Shown piece after piece: positions 1 to 7,034 of a stretch of DNA of 10,095 bases. Within the stretch, counting starts at the first letter, position 1; every line of letters begins with the position of its first letter. The position numbers and the translations under genes were made by a program. Source of the stretch: Chloroflexota bacterium (GTDB taxonomy: Bacteria; Chloroflexota; Dehalococcoidia; UBA2979); NCBI GenBank assembly GCA_009843585.1, contig VYDC01000115.1:1-10095 (forward strand). Direction: 5' to 3'. Under the pieces are notes generated by a model that did no database searches, had not been told where the DNA came from, and saw only the letters and a list, made by a program, of their open reading frames with translations.

Positions 1-197
1 CCTGCGACCAGCTGCGCGAAGTCCGCGAGAATGCCGGTGGAGGCAACCACCGCGATGGGCTCGGCCTCGGCGGCCGGAGCGGCGGTGGTCTGCGTCTCGT
101 CGTCGCCGCCTCCGCACGCGATGAGCGCGGCGCCGATGAGCGCAGCACTGAGCAGCGCGATGGGTGCGCCGAGACGGCGCCAGAGCACGCGAGACAT
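1..197 (-). CDS. Metal (Zn/Mn) ABC transporter substrate-binding lipoprotein, ZnuA/TroA family, 5' part only
   Basis: Only the first 65 codons are in the window; the gene continues past base 1. The ATG at 197-195 follows a strong ribosome binding site (GGAGGG, 7 nt upstream). Residues 1-28 form a lipoprotein signal peptide: Arg residues at 3, 7 and 8, a hydrophobic core, and lipobox LIAC with the lipidated Cys at 28. A short Gly/Asp/Thr/Ala/Glu-rich tether follows. The mature domain then opens with IAVVASTGILADFAQLVAG. This matches the first beta strand and helix of the cluster A-I (ZnuA/TroA/PsaA) receptors, which usually read V-x-A-[ST]-T-x-I-L-A-D. Such receptors bind Zn2+ or Mn2+ outside the membrane and pass it to an ABC permease, whose genes would be expected beyond the left edge. 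The metal cannot be told, because the His/Glu/Asp ligands lie outside the window. It has its own promoter and is not part of the peptide-type operon behind it. Confidence 0.85.
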   Translation of the reverse strand, partial: MSRVLWRRLGAPIALLSAALIGAALIACGGGDDETQTTAAPAAEAEPIAVVASTGILADFAQLVA

Positions 198-238
198 AGG
201 TAATCCCTCCGATGCACCAGTCAGATCGCCAGCAGATT

Positions 239-267
239 ATGATACGAAGTCTCAGTTAGACGGGCAA
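239..267 (-). promoter_or_regulatory. Predicted sigma-70-type promoter of the metal-receptor gene
   Basis: On the minus strand, TTGCCC (267-262) is followed after exactly 17 nt by TATCAT (244-239). This is 4/6 and 5/6 agreement with the -35 and -10 consensus, in a locally AT-richer patch. Transcription would start near 232, leaving a leader of about 35 nt before the ATG at 197. An imperfect 19-bp inverted repeat (234-252, arms AGAxT/AxTCT) covers the -10 element and could be a metalloregulator operator, but this is only an inference. Confidence 0.55.
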
Positions 268-269
268 TA

Positions 270-288
270 CCCGCTCTCGGGAAGCGGG
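270..288 (-). terminator. Possible stem-loop terminator after the ABC importer operon
   Basis: CCCGCT (minus strand, 288-283), a 7-nt loop and AGCGGG (275-270) form a 6-bp GC-rich hairpin about 160 nt after the DppF stop codon and immediately before the -35 of the metal-receptor promoter. Its place suits transcription termination or insulation, but there is no T-run after it. The rest of 198-449 shows only short perfect palindromes (375-386 and 431-442) and no convincing gene. Confidence 0.3.
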
Positions 289-449
289 ACGCTCACCGGC
301 GACTCGCCGGCCGCGACGATCAGAACGCCGACGAGTACACCAGCGGCGCGAGCAGCGCGATCGCCCCGGACAACGCCTCGCGAGGCTCCGTCCCCATCAG
401 GGCTGCCGCCGTCTCCACTCGACCGGAACGCGGCCGCGGCCGGACGGAC

Positions 450-1493
450 TCACACCTCGTAGCAGGCTGCGAATCGCCCCGGGGCCTTCTCCTCCAGCGG
501 GGGGTGCGGACTGCTCTCGCAGGTCGACGTCGCCTGGGGGCACCTCTCGTAGAAGCGGCAACGGGGCGGCGGATCCACCGGGGCGGCGACCTCCCCGCTG
601 ATCGCCGGCGGGTCGCGGCGGTGCTCGGGATCGGGCACGGGCACGGCCGAGAGGAGAGCCCGGGTGTAGGGGTGGAGCGGGTGCCTGAGCAGCTCCTCCG
701 TCTCCGCCAGCTCGACGATCTTCCCCATGTACATCACGGCGATGCGGTCGCACATGTATCGGGCGACGGCGAGATCGTGGGTGATGTAGAGGTAGGCAAC
801 GTCCAGGCCGCGGGCGAGCTGCTCCATGAGCGACATGATCCCCGTGCGGCTGGAGACATCCAGCATGGACGTCGGCTCGTCGGCCACCACCAGCGACGGC
901 TCGAGAACCAGCGCGCGGGCGATCGCGACCCGCTGGCGCTGCCCCCCGGAGAGCTCGTGCGGGTACCGGAAGAGGAACGACGACGCCGGCGTGAGTCCGA
1001 CCAGGGTCAGGATCTCGGCGACCCGATCCACCCGGTCGAGTGCGTTCCCGATCCGCTGCACGGCGAGGGGCTCTGCGATCGTGTCGTAGATCGTCCGCCG
1101 CGGGTTCATCGATCCGTAGGGGTCCTGGAAGATGAGCTGGACCTGACGACGGAAGTCCCTGAGCCGCCCTCCCGTGAGGGTGGCCGCATCGACGGGCTCG
1201 CTGGGAGCCTCGTCCCCGCTCGCGTCCGCAAAGCAGAAGGAGATGCTGCCGGCCGTCGGCTCCAGCAGCTTGACGAGGAGCTTCCCGACCGTCGTCTTCC
1301 CGCAGCCCGACTCACCCACCAGGCCGAGGCTCTCTCCCCGGCCGATGCGGAAGGAGACGCCGTCGACGGCGTGGACGAATCCCGACGGCTTCCGGAACAC
1401 GTTCCCGGCGACCGGGAAGTGCTTGACCAAGCCGTCGACCTCGACCAGGGGGAGGTCGTGAGTCACCGCCGCGTCGCCGGGCCGGGGCATCAT
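450..1493 (-). CDS. dppF: Peptide/nickel-type ABC transporter ATP-binding protein (DppF/OppF family)
   Basis: This 347-residue ATPase is the second nucleotide-binding subunit of the importer. It hydrolyses ATP at the inner membrane face together with DppD. Visible motifs are Walker A GESGCGKT (60-67), Q-loop Q123 in LIFQDPYGSMNPR, signature LSGGQRQR (181-188), Walker B LVVADEP (201-207) and H-loop His239 in ITHD. The C-terminal oligopeptide/dipeptide extension includes HPLHPYTRALLSAVP, followed by four cysteines at 312, 318, 325 and 344. Family members with this Cys pattern can carry an Fe-S cluster there. The start was set at the ATG at 1493 because it overlaps the DppD stop as ATGA. A longer open frame reaches 1547 but would run inside dppD. 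The stretch after Walker A (about residues 83-112) is longer than usual and acidic. It is the last gene of the operon. Substrate specificity lies in the receptor, so the Dpp/Opp/App label is a family name only. Confidence 0.93.
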   Translation of the reverse strand: MMPRPGDAAVTHDLPLVEVDGLVKHFPVAGNVFRKPSGFVHAVDGVSFRIGRGESLGLVGESGCGKTTVGKLLVKLLEPTAGSISFCFADASGDEAPSEPVDAATLTGGRLRDFRRQVQLIFQDPYGSMNPRRTIYDTIAEPLAVQRIGNALDRVDRVAEILTLVGLTPASSFLFRYPHELSGGQRQRVAIARALVLEPSLVVADEPTSMLDVSSRTGIMSLMEQLARGLDVAYLYITHDLAVARYMCDRIAVMYMGKIVELAETEELLRHPLHPYTRALLSAVPVPDPEHRRDPPAISGEVAAPVDPPPRCRFYERCPQATSTCESSPHPPLEEKAPGRFAACYEV

Positions 1494-2491
1494 GCGGGGT
1501 CGACGGGAACGGCGGCCGGGTCCAGGGGGTGCCAGCACTCGGCCCACTGGCCGCCCCGCCCGACCCGCGGCGGGCTCTGCTCGCGGCAGAGAGCGGTCGC
1601 GTAGGCGCAGCGGGGATGGAAGGCGCAGCCCGACGGCGGGTCGGCGAGATCGGGCGGCTCGCCGGAGAGGGAGGCGAGGCGCCGCTTCTCGCCGCTCACG
1701 CTCGGGAACGACGACATCAGGGCCTCGGTGTAGGGATGCAGCGGCGAGCGGAAGACGGCGGCCGTCTCCCCGAGCTCGACGAGCCGCCCCGCGTACATCA
1801 CGCCGACGCGATCGGTCACCTCCGCCACCACGGCCATGTCGTGCGTGATGTAGATGATGCTGATGCCGAGCTGCCCCTGGATCGCCTTCAGTTCCCGCAG
1901 TATGCGATCCTGCACGATCACGTCGAGCGCGGTCGTCGGCTCGTCGGCGATGACGATGTCGGGATCGCAGGAGAGCGCCATCGCGATCACCACCCGCTGG
2001 CGCATGCCGCCGCTCAGCTCGTGCGGGTAGCGCTCCATCACCCGGGGATCCAGGCCGACCAGCCGGAACAGGCGCGCGACCCTCGCGCGGGCGCTGGCGA
2101 CCGTCTCCTCCACCCCGTGCGCCTCGATCGCCTCGAGGACCTGCTGCCCGACCCGGTACACCGGGTCGAGCGAGTTCATCGCCGCCTGGAAGACCAGGGA
2201 GATCCGGCGCCAGCGGACCCGCCTCATCTCCTCCTCGGGGAGGGACAGCAGTCCCTCGCCGTCCAGGAGGACCTCGCCGCCCGCCGGCCGCGCGTTGTCG
2301 GGCAGGAGCCTCATCAGGGACTTTGCGAGGGACGTCTTCCCGCAGCCCGACTCGCCGACCAGCCCCAGGGCCTCGCCGCGCGCCAGGTCGAAGCTCACGT
2401 CACGGAGCGCCCGCACCTCCCCCTGCCGCGTCGAGTAGCGGAGCCCGAGGCCGGTCACCCTCAGGATGGGAGCGCTCGGAGGGGCTACCAC
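1490..2491 (-). CDS. dppD: Peptide/nickel-type ABC transporter ATP-binding protein (DppD/OppD family)
   Basis: First of the two ATPases, 333 residues. Motifs are Walker A GESGCGKT (46-53), Q-loop Gln102 in LVFQAAMNSLDPV, signature LSGGMRQR (159-166), Walker B DIVIADEP (178-185) and H-loop His217 in ITHD. SGGM in place of SGGQ, and AAMNSLDP after the Q-loop, are typical of DppD/OppD rather than DppF. The C-terminal region has HPYTEALMSSFP and then cysteines 289, 295, 302 and 319. This is the pattern that binds a [4Fe-4S] cluster in structurally studied DppD proteins; occupancy here is inferred. It starts with GTG, 18 nt after the DppC stop. A GGGG run about 8 nt upstream may serve as ribosome binding site, and no in-frame start exists further upstream. 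Its stop overlaps the dppF start by 4 nt. Confidence 0.93.
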   Translation of the reverse strand: MVAPPSAPILRVTGLGLRYSTRQGEVRALRDVSFDLARGEALGLVGESGCGKTSLAKSLMRLLPDNARPAGGEVLLDGEGLLSLPEEEMRRVRWRRISLVFQAAMNSLDPVYRVGQQVLEAIEAHGVEETVASARARVARLFRLVGLDPRVMERYPHELSGGMRQRVVIAMALSCDPDIVIADEPTTALDVIVQDRILRELKAIQGQLGISIIYITHDMAVVAEVTDRVGVMYAGRLVELGETAAVFRSPLHPYTEALMSSFPSVSGEKRRLASLSGEPPDLADPPSGCAFHPRCAYATALCREQSPPRVGRGGQWAECWHPLDPAAVPVDPA

Positions 2492-2509
2492 GAGATGGAC
2501 CCCATTCGC

Positions 2510-3514
2510 TCAGCCATCCCGGCGGCTCAGCCGCGGGTTGACGACCTCGTCGAGCGCCCGGCCTGCCAGATAGAACGCGCTGCACAGGAAGGTGATGGAG
2601 GCGCCGGCGGGGAGAACGAGCCACCAGTACCTCGTGCCCGAGAGCAGGTACCCCCCGGTGTTGGCGGTGTGGATCATGATCCCCCAGCTCATGCGGATGT
2701 CGAGCAGGCCGAGGAAGGAGAGCACCGCCTCGGCGAAGATCGCGCTCGTGACGGTGAACATCATGTAGAGCAGGGAGAGCGGCAAGAGGTTCGGCACGAT
2801 GTGCACGAAGATGATCCGGAACTGGCCGCCGCCGGTCATGCGGGCCGCGTCGATGAAGGGCCTGACCTTGATGCTCAGCGCCTGGGACTTGAGCACGATG
2901 GCCGTGCCGCCGAAGCCCCCGAGCACACCGATCACGAGCGCGAGATAGAAGAGGCTCAGGTCGAAGAGGCCGCTGAGGACGATGAGCAGCGAGATGCTCG
3001 GGAGCGCGATGATGAGGTCGGCCAGCCTCATGAAGAAGGCGTCGACCAGCCCGCCGTAGTAGGCGGAGACGGCGCCGACGGTGGTCGCGATGGCCACCGT
3101 GACCAGCGCCGCCGTGATCCCGAGGACGAACTCGGACCCCGTGCTGAAGAGGAGCTGGCTGAGCACGTCCCGCCCCAGGGGGTCGGTGCCCAGCGGGTGC
3201 TTCCAGCTCGGCGGCGCGGGCTGCTCGGTGGCGTCGAAGGCGTACCCGGTCACCGGGTCGTAGATGTCGGCATCCCAGACGGTCCCCATCAGGACGGGGT
3301 GGGAGAGCGCCATCACGGCGAAGAGCACAATGATGACGAGGGCCAGGAGTCCGATGCGGCTCTCCAGGAAGACGGCCGCGCCGTTCCGGAAGGAGCGCAG
3401 CACCAGCCGCGTCCTGGCGTGAAGGAGGCGGAGCCGCCCGCCGCCCGGCTCGACCCGGGGAGGGCCGGCCGAGGCGTCGGGGAGCAAGGAGCCCTTCGAC
3501 CGCGACCACCTCAT
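2510..3514 (-). CDS. dppC: Peptide/nickel-type ABC transporter permease (DppC/OppC family)
   Basis: 334-residue inner-membrane permease that pairs with DppB to form the translocation channel. An Arg-rich cytoplasmic N-terminus (1-50) precedes TM1 (about 54-72). A long outer loop then holds the family hallmark HPLGTDPLGRDVLSQLL (106-122). Further membrane helices lie near 128-152, 165-182, 186-210, 238-272 and 296-320. The ATPase-coupling EAA loop is at about 223-245 (AARMTGGG, then FVHIVPNLLP). It ends with the conserved LDEVVNPRL. The loop after TM1 has an extra segment of about 25 residues (DADIYDPVTGYAF) of the type seen in many DppC relatives. The ATG at 3514 overlaps the dppB stop as ATGA, with AGGA 9 nt upstream. 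A longer open frame to 4141 only crosses dppB and is not coding. Confidence 0.93.
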   Translation of the reverse strand: MRWSRSKGSLLPDASAGPPRVEPGGGRLRLLHARTRLVLRSFRNGAAVFLESRIGLLALVIIVLFAVMALSHPVLMGTVWDADIYDPVTGYAFDATEQPAPPSWKHPLGTDPLGRDVLSQLLFSTGSEFVLGITAALVTVAIATTVGAVSAYYGGLVDAFFMRLADLIIALPSISLLIVLSGLFDLSLFYLALVIGVLGGFGGTAIVLKSQALSIKVRPFIDAARMTGGGQFRIIFVHIVPNLLPLSLLYMMFTVTSAIFAEAVLSFLGLLDIRMSWGIMIHTANTGGYLLSGTRYWWLVLPAGASITFLCSAFYLAGRALDEVVNPRLSRRDG

Positions 3515-4662
3515 CGGTAGCGAATCCTCGGATCGAGACAGGCGTAGAGCACGTCGACCACCAGGTGGGCGAGCAGGGAGAGGAAGCCGATGAAGACGAT
3601 CGCCCCCATGACGAGGGGCAGATCCTCGGTCCGCACGGCCTCGAGCAGGGTCAGCCCGATGCCGGGCCACGAGAAGACGCTCTCCACGATGACGCTCCCG
3701 TCGATCGCGAAGACCAGGCTGTAGATGAGGCTCGTGACCACCGGCAGGAGCGCGTTGCGGGCCGCGTGCCGGTCGCGGACCTGCGCGTCGGGCAGCCCCT
3801 TGGCGCGCGCCGCCATGACGAAGTCCTCGCGCACCGTCTCCAGCATGCTGTTGCGCGTCAGCAGCATCGTTCCCGCGAAGGAGATGAGGGTGAGCGTCGC
3901 GACGGGCAGGATCATGTGCCTCAGGATGTCCAGCGCCAGGTTGCCGATGCCCGACAGATACCAGGCCAGAGCGAGGACGAGCGCACCCGCGAGGAGGAGC
4001 GGGACGGCAGATCTCCTCCCCCCGATCCGTTGCGATCGCCTCGATGCGAACGAGACGAGGGAGGCGAAGGCGAGGAAGGCGGCCGCGGTCAAAAGCATCA
4101 GGCTGAAGACCGATGTGGAGCTGACGTCCGCATCCCGCCACACCAGCGGATCCAGGAACTTGCCGACCGGCAGCCAGCCCAGCCTGAAGGCGAAGATCCA
4201 GATCATCATCAGCGCGAAGGCGGGGGTGAAGGCGGTGAAGAGGGCCGTCCCGGAGATGGTGGCCGCGTACTCGAGGATCCCGCCCCGGCGCCAGGCGATC
4301 GCCTTCCCGAGCAGGAACCCGACATAGAAGGAGACGGCGGTGGCCGACACGAACAGCACGATGGTGCGGGGCAGCCGCTCCGCGAGGACGTCCAGCACCG
4401 GGCGCGGGAAGTGGCCGAAGGAGACGCCGAAGTTCCCCGTGACCGTGTTCCGCATGTGGATGAGGTACTGCTCCCAGACGGGCCGGTCCAGGCCGAACGT
4501 CGCCCGCATCTGCTCCCTGACGTCGGGCGGGAGATCCGGGTTGAGCGCGTAGAACGAGGCGTAGTCGCCGGGCTGGGCCTGCACCAGGACGAAAGTCACC
4601 GTGAGTATCAGGAAGAGGGTGAGGATCATCTGCGATACGCGGCGAAGCAGGTAGCCGGCCAC
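3511..4662 (-). CDS. dppB: Peptide/nickel-type ABC transporter permease (DppB/OppB family), long form
   Basis: 383-residue inner-membrane permease, partner of DppC. TM1 (about 10-28) is followed by the usual outer domain with ATFGLDRPVWEQYL (54-67), GNFGVSF (76-82) and RLPRT (96-100). The EAA loop for ATPase contact is at about 284-309 (AARAKGLPDAQV then RNALLPVV). The late hallmark ESVFSWPGIG is at 327-336, and the end is LDPRIRYR. Most DppB proteins have 305-340 residues. Here about 50 additional residues (185-236), containing two more hydrophobic segments separated by a basic Arg-rich loop, lie between LGWLPVGKF and the conserved RHMILPVATL. The start is GTG, with GGAGG 8 nt upstream. It begins 50 nt after the receptor gene, and its stop overlaps dppC by 4 nt. 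Confidence 0.93.
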   Translation of the reverse strand: MAGYLLRRVSQMILTLFLILTVTFVLVQAQPGDYASFYALNPDLPPDVREQMRATFGLDRPVWEQYLIHMRNTVTGNFGVSFGHFPRPVLDVLAERLPRTIVLFVSATAVSFYVGFLLGKAIAWRRGGILEYAATISGTALFTAFTPAFALMMIWIFAFRLGWLPVGKFLDPLVWRDADVSSTSVFSLMLLTAAAFLAFASLVSFASRRSQRIGGRRSAVPLLLAGALVLALAWYLSGIGNLALDILRHMILPVATLTLISFAGTMLLTRNSMLETVREDFVMAARAKGLPDAQVRDRHAARNALLPVVTSLIYSLVFAIDGSVIVESVFSWPGIGLTLLEAVRTEDLPLVMGAIVFIGFLSLLAHLVVDVLYACLDPRIRYR

Positions 4663-4693
4663 CGGGCCCGCCTCCCGACTTCAGCGACCGCTC

Positions 4694-4714
4694 GAGCCCC
4701 GGCGGCGCGGGCTC
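4694..4714 (-). promoter_or_regulatory. Intercistronic stem-loop at the receptor stop codon
   Basis: GAGCCC (minus strand, 4714-4709), a 9-nt loop and GGGCTC (4699-4694) form a 6-bp GC-rich hairpin. It uses the last two bases of the receptor TGA stop and ends 31 nt before the dppB start. There is no following T-run. In other binding-protein importers, a hairpin here protects the receptor message or partly terminates transcription, giving more receptor than permease. That role is inferred. Confidence 0.4.
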
Positions 4715-6665
4715 ATCGGAAGGTGACGAGGCTCGTGAGGCCGGCGGACTCCTGAAGTCCGCCCAGGATCTCGGTGTAGGGGAAGTCGATCCGGTCGCTG
4801 CGGAACGTCTCGACTATCGGCGTCGTGAAGAGCACGACGTAGGGCAAGTCCTCCGCCAGGAACTGCTGCATCCGGAAGACCTGCTCACGCGCCGCATCCA
4901 CATCGGTCTCCGCGAGGAAGTCGTCGGCGAGGCGGTCGTACTCCGGGTTGCTGTACCCGCCGGCGTTGCGCCCCTCGAGGCCGGAGTAGCGGCTGTGGAA
5001 GAAGGTCTCGAGATAGTCCGGGAAGAGGGTCAGGCCCCAGCCGAGGATCCACATGTCGAAGTCCTGCTGGGTGAAGACCTTGTCCACGATCAGGTTGAAG
5101 CCGGTGAGGTCGGCCCTCAGCGGGATGCCGACCTCGTTCATCCAGCGCTCGATCCAGATGGCGAACGTCGACCGCAGCGGATCGTAGCCGGCGCTCGGAG
5201 CTATCAGGCTCATGGGCGGGACGGGCTCGCCGTTCGGCATGCGCAGCCCCTCGCCGCGCTCCTCCATGAAGGCTCCGTCGTCGCTCATCCGGGGCTCGAC
5301 CTCCCAGGTGAAGCCCGCGCCCTTAAGGAGCTCGACCGCTCTCGCGACCCGCTCCGCCCTCGACATGCCGCGCCCGATCATGGGCACGTCGCCGTTGTGC
5401 CAGGCCGTGTTGCCCTCCGGCACCATCGTGTACACGGGGATCGCCACGCCCTGGAGCACGGTCTCGGTCAGGAACTCCTTGTCGATGAGCGTGGCGACCG
5501 CCTCCCGGAAGGCCCGATCATCCATCGGCGGCTTGCGGAAGTTGAAGCCCAGGTAGCGGACTCCCGAGGAGGGATTCTCGATCGTCGTCAGCCCGTCCTC
5601 GCCCTGCAGCTGCTGCTGCAGCCCCTTCGAGAGCCCCAGGGGGTTGAGCATGAAATCGATGTCCCCCTTCTTCAGCGCCAGCACCGTCGCGTCCTGGCTG
5701 CCGTAGATGGAGTAGATCGCGCTGTCGGCGAACGGCCCGACGGTGAACTCGAGGGCCTTCTCGCCCTCGGGGGTCCCGTACGCGGAGAACTCGTACGCGC
5801 CCGGCTTGACCTCGCCGTAGGCGCCGTTGGCGTACAGGGTCACCACGCTCCCGGTGAAGTAGAAGCCCTCGTTCCTGTCCTTCTCGGCGTAGGCGCCCTG
5901 CTCCCACCTGTCGAAGACGAATCCCCCGGCTGAGGGCTCGCCCTCGGGAACGTGGGCGTACAGCACCCTCTGCTGCTCCGTGATGTCGCCGGCCTGTCTC
6001 GCCTCGGCCACGACGGGCTCCCAGTAGGCACGCGAGAGGACCGGCATGAAAGCCAGGCCGAACTGCCAGCGCGCCAATCCGGGCCTCTTCGTGAAGTAGA
6101 TCTTCAGCGTGTAGGGATCGAGCGCCTCCGCGTGGTCGAAGAACTCCGGGTCGACGATGGAGGGCCAGTTCCCCGTCAGCTGCAGATCGCGCGCGACGTG
6201 AGCGGTGAAGACGAAGTCGTCTGCCGTCACGTCGGTGCCGTCGCTCCACTCCACGCCCTGCTTGAGCTCGATCTCGGTGCTCCAGAGGGTCCTGCCCCCG
6301 ACGACCTCCTCGCGGAGCGGCGACGGGAAGTCCGCGGCGAGCGAGGGCACCCAGTCGAATCGCTGGCCCGAGTAGGAGAAGAGGACGGGCTTCGTGTCCG
6401 ACAGGACGTAGCCATTCCAGGTGGTCCCATCCGGCCCGAGGTAGGACCAGTGGTTGGTGGTGGTCAGGTCCGCCGTGATCCCGAGCTGGTAGATGCGGTC
6501 CCCCTGCACGGCGTCCGCGCCGGACGCCGCCGAGGAGCCCCCGCGCGCGCCTCCGGCCGTCGACTCAGAAGCCGGCGCGGGGTCGGACGTGCCCCCGCCA
6601 CACGCCAGCTGAAGTGACAGCAGCGCGACGAGAGCGGGGATGGCAAGCCGTCGGATCGCGTTCAC
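4713..6665 (-). CDS. ABC transporter substrate-binding lipoprotein, peptide/nickel family (SBP family 5)
   Basis: 650-residue extracytoplasmic receptor of the importer and first gene of its operon. From the chosen GTG (6665-6663) the N-terminus is an ideal lipoprotein signal: RR at 5-6, hydrophobic core 7-20, and lipobox LQLAC with the lipidated Cys at 22. A Ser/Ala/Gly/Pro-rich tether follows to about residue 54. The family-5 signature GVEWSDGTDVTADDF lies near 137-151. Other typical pieces are YLGFNFRKPPMDDRAFREAV (mid protein), GWGLTLFPDYLETFFHS, and YSNPEYDRLADDFLAETD near the C-terminus. It is longer than many family members (about 500-600). There is no clear ribosome binding site before this GTG. 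Longer in-frame options (TTG at 6770, GTGs between) would bury the signal peptide behind a Cys/Arg-rich stretch, so they are less likely. The ligand is unknown; this family takes up peptides, nickel chelates, sugars and opines. Confidence 0.9.
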   Translation of the reverse strand: MNAIRRLAIPALVALLSLQLACGGGTSDPAPASESTAGGARGGSSAASGADAVQGDRIYQLGITADLTTTNHWSYLGPDGTTWNGYVLSDTKPVLFSYSGQRFDWVPSLAADFPSPLREEVVGGRTLWSTEIELKQGVEWSDGTDVTADDFVFTAHVARDLQLTGNWPSIVDPEFFDHAEALDPYTLKIYFTKRPGLARWQFGLAFMPVLSRAYWEPVVAEARQAGDITEQQRVLYAHVPEGEPSAGGFVFDRWEQGAYAEKDRNEGFYFTGSVVTLYANGAYGEVKPGAYEFSAYGTPEGEKALEFTVGPFADSAIYSIYGSQDATVLALKKGDIDFMLNPLGLSKGLQQQLQGEDGLTTIENPSSGVRYLGFNFRKPPMDDRAFREAVATLIDKEFLTETVLQGVAIPVYTMVPEGNTAWHNGDVPMIGRGMSRAERVARAVELLKGAGFTWEVEPRMSDDGAFMEERGEGLRMPNGEPVPPMSLIAPSAGYDPLRSTFAIWIERWMNEVGIPLRADLTGFNLIVDKVFTQQDFDMWILGWGLTLFPDYLETFFHSRYSGLEGRNAGGYSNPEYDRLADDFLAETDVDAAREQVFRMQQFLAEDLPYVVLFTTPIVETFRSDRIDFPYTEILGGLQESAGLTSLVTFR

Positions 6666-7034
6666 AGAGAGCGTCGCTTGCGGTGAGCCAGCCGACCGGC
6701 GAGCCGCGCACACGCATCTCGACTCGACCGGATCATCAGGGCCGCGTCTTGTTGCAAGGGGCACGCACAATCATGAGAGCAGGGTGCCGATACGCAGTCT
6801 CGAATCGCGCCCTGTGACTGTCAAGCGCAGGAAATCCCAGCCGCACGGCCAGCCGGCTGACGGCCTCGCTGGTCCTCCGCGAACGGCGAACTCTCCGCTG
6901 GGAGAGTCCGCGCGGCCGCGGGACCGACCGGCAGGTCGGCGAACACGGTCTGGCTTGTGGCGACCCCGATCGAATCGCCGAGGACGTCCCCTTGGGTGTT
7001 TGGTCGGGCCCTCCGGCGATGAAGTGCGCCGTCC
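6666..7034. other. Non-coding stretch between the DUF3267 gene and the importer operon
   Basis: No credible gene is seen in this 369-bp stretch. It holds a perfect TTGACA (-35-like) on the minus strand at 6824-6819, a candidate promoter element for the receptor gene. The best -10 at 17 nt, GAGACT, matches only 3 of 6, so the promoter call is weak. It also holds two hairpins, at 6890-6907 (7-bp stem, GCTG loop) and 6924-6939 (6-bp stem, GGCA loop), which could end upstream transcription although neither has a T-run. The tRNA 3'-end copy at 6957-6972 also lies here. Confidence 0.5.
6957..6972 (-). repeat. Copy of the tRNA-Asp 3' end (possible attachment-site remnant)
   Basis: The 16 bases at 6957-6972 are identical to, and in direct orientation with, 7924-7939. 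The second copy is the tRNA-Asp 3' acceptor strand plus the encoded CCA and one flanking base. Beyond 6972 a weaker likeness to the T-arm continues if two bases are gapped. A direct copy of a tRNA 3' end next to the intact tRNA is the usual footprint of site-specific integration. However, the flanked interval is only about 970 bp and holds no integrase gene. Confidence 0.55.

Noticed and set aside
320..418. 32-codon minus-strand frame (GTG start) with a hydrophobic end, after dppF
   Set aside because: No ribosome binding site, very short, and other frames in this GC-rich gap are open as well.
31..462. 143-codon plus-strand frame at the left edge
   Set aside because: It is antisense to the metal-receptor signal peptide and its promoter, and has Pro/Ser/Ala/Arg shadow composition.
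1529..3520. 663-codon open frame on the plus strand opposite dppD and dppC
   Set aside because: It is antisense to two clear ABC transporter genes, with highly charged His/Arg/Glu/Asp composition typical of GC-rich shadow frames and no family motif.
3565..4755. 396-codon plus-strand open frame opposite dppB
   Set aside because: It is antisense to a well-supported permease, and its low-complexity charged sequence marks it as a codon-bias shadow.
6665..6770. Longer receptor start at TTG 6770
   Set aside because: It would put 35 Arg/Cys-rich residues before an otherwise ideal lipoprotein signal peptide; the GTG at 6665 gives a 22-residue signal ending in LQLAC.
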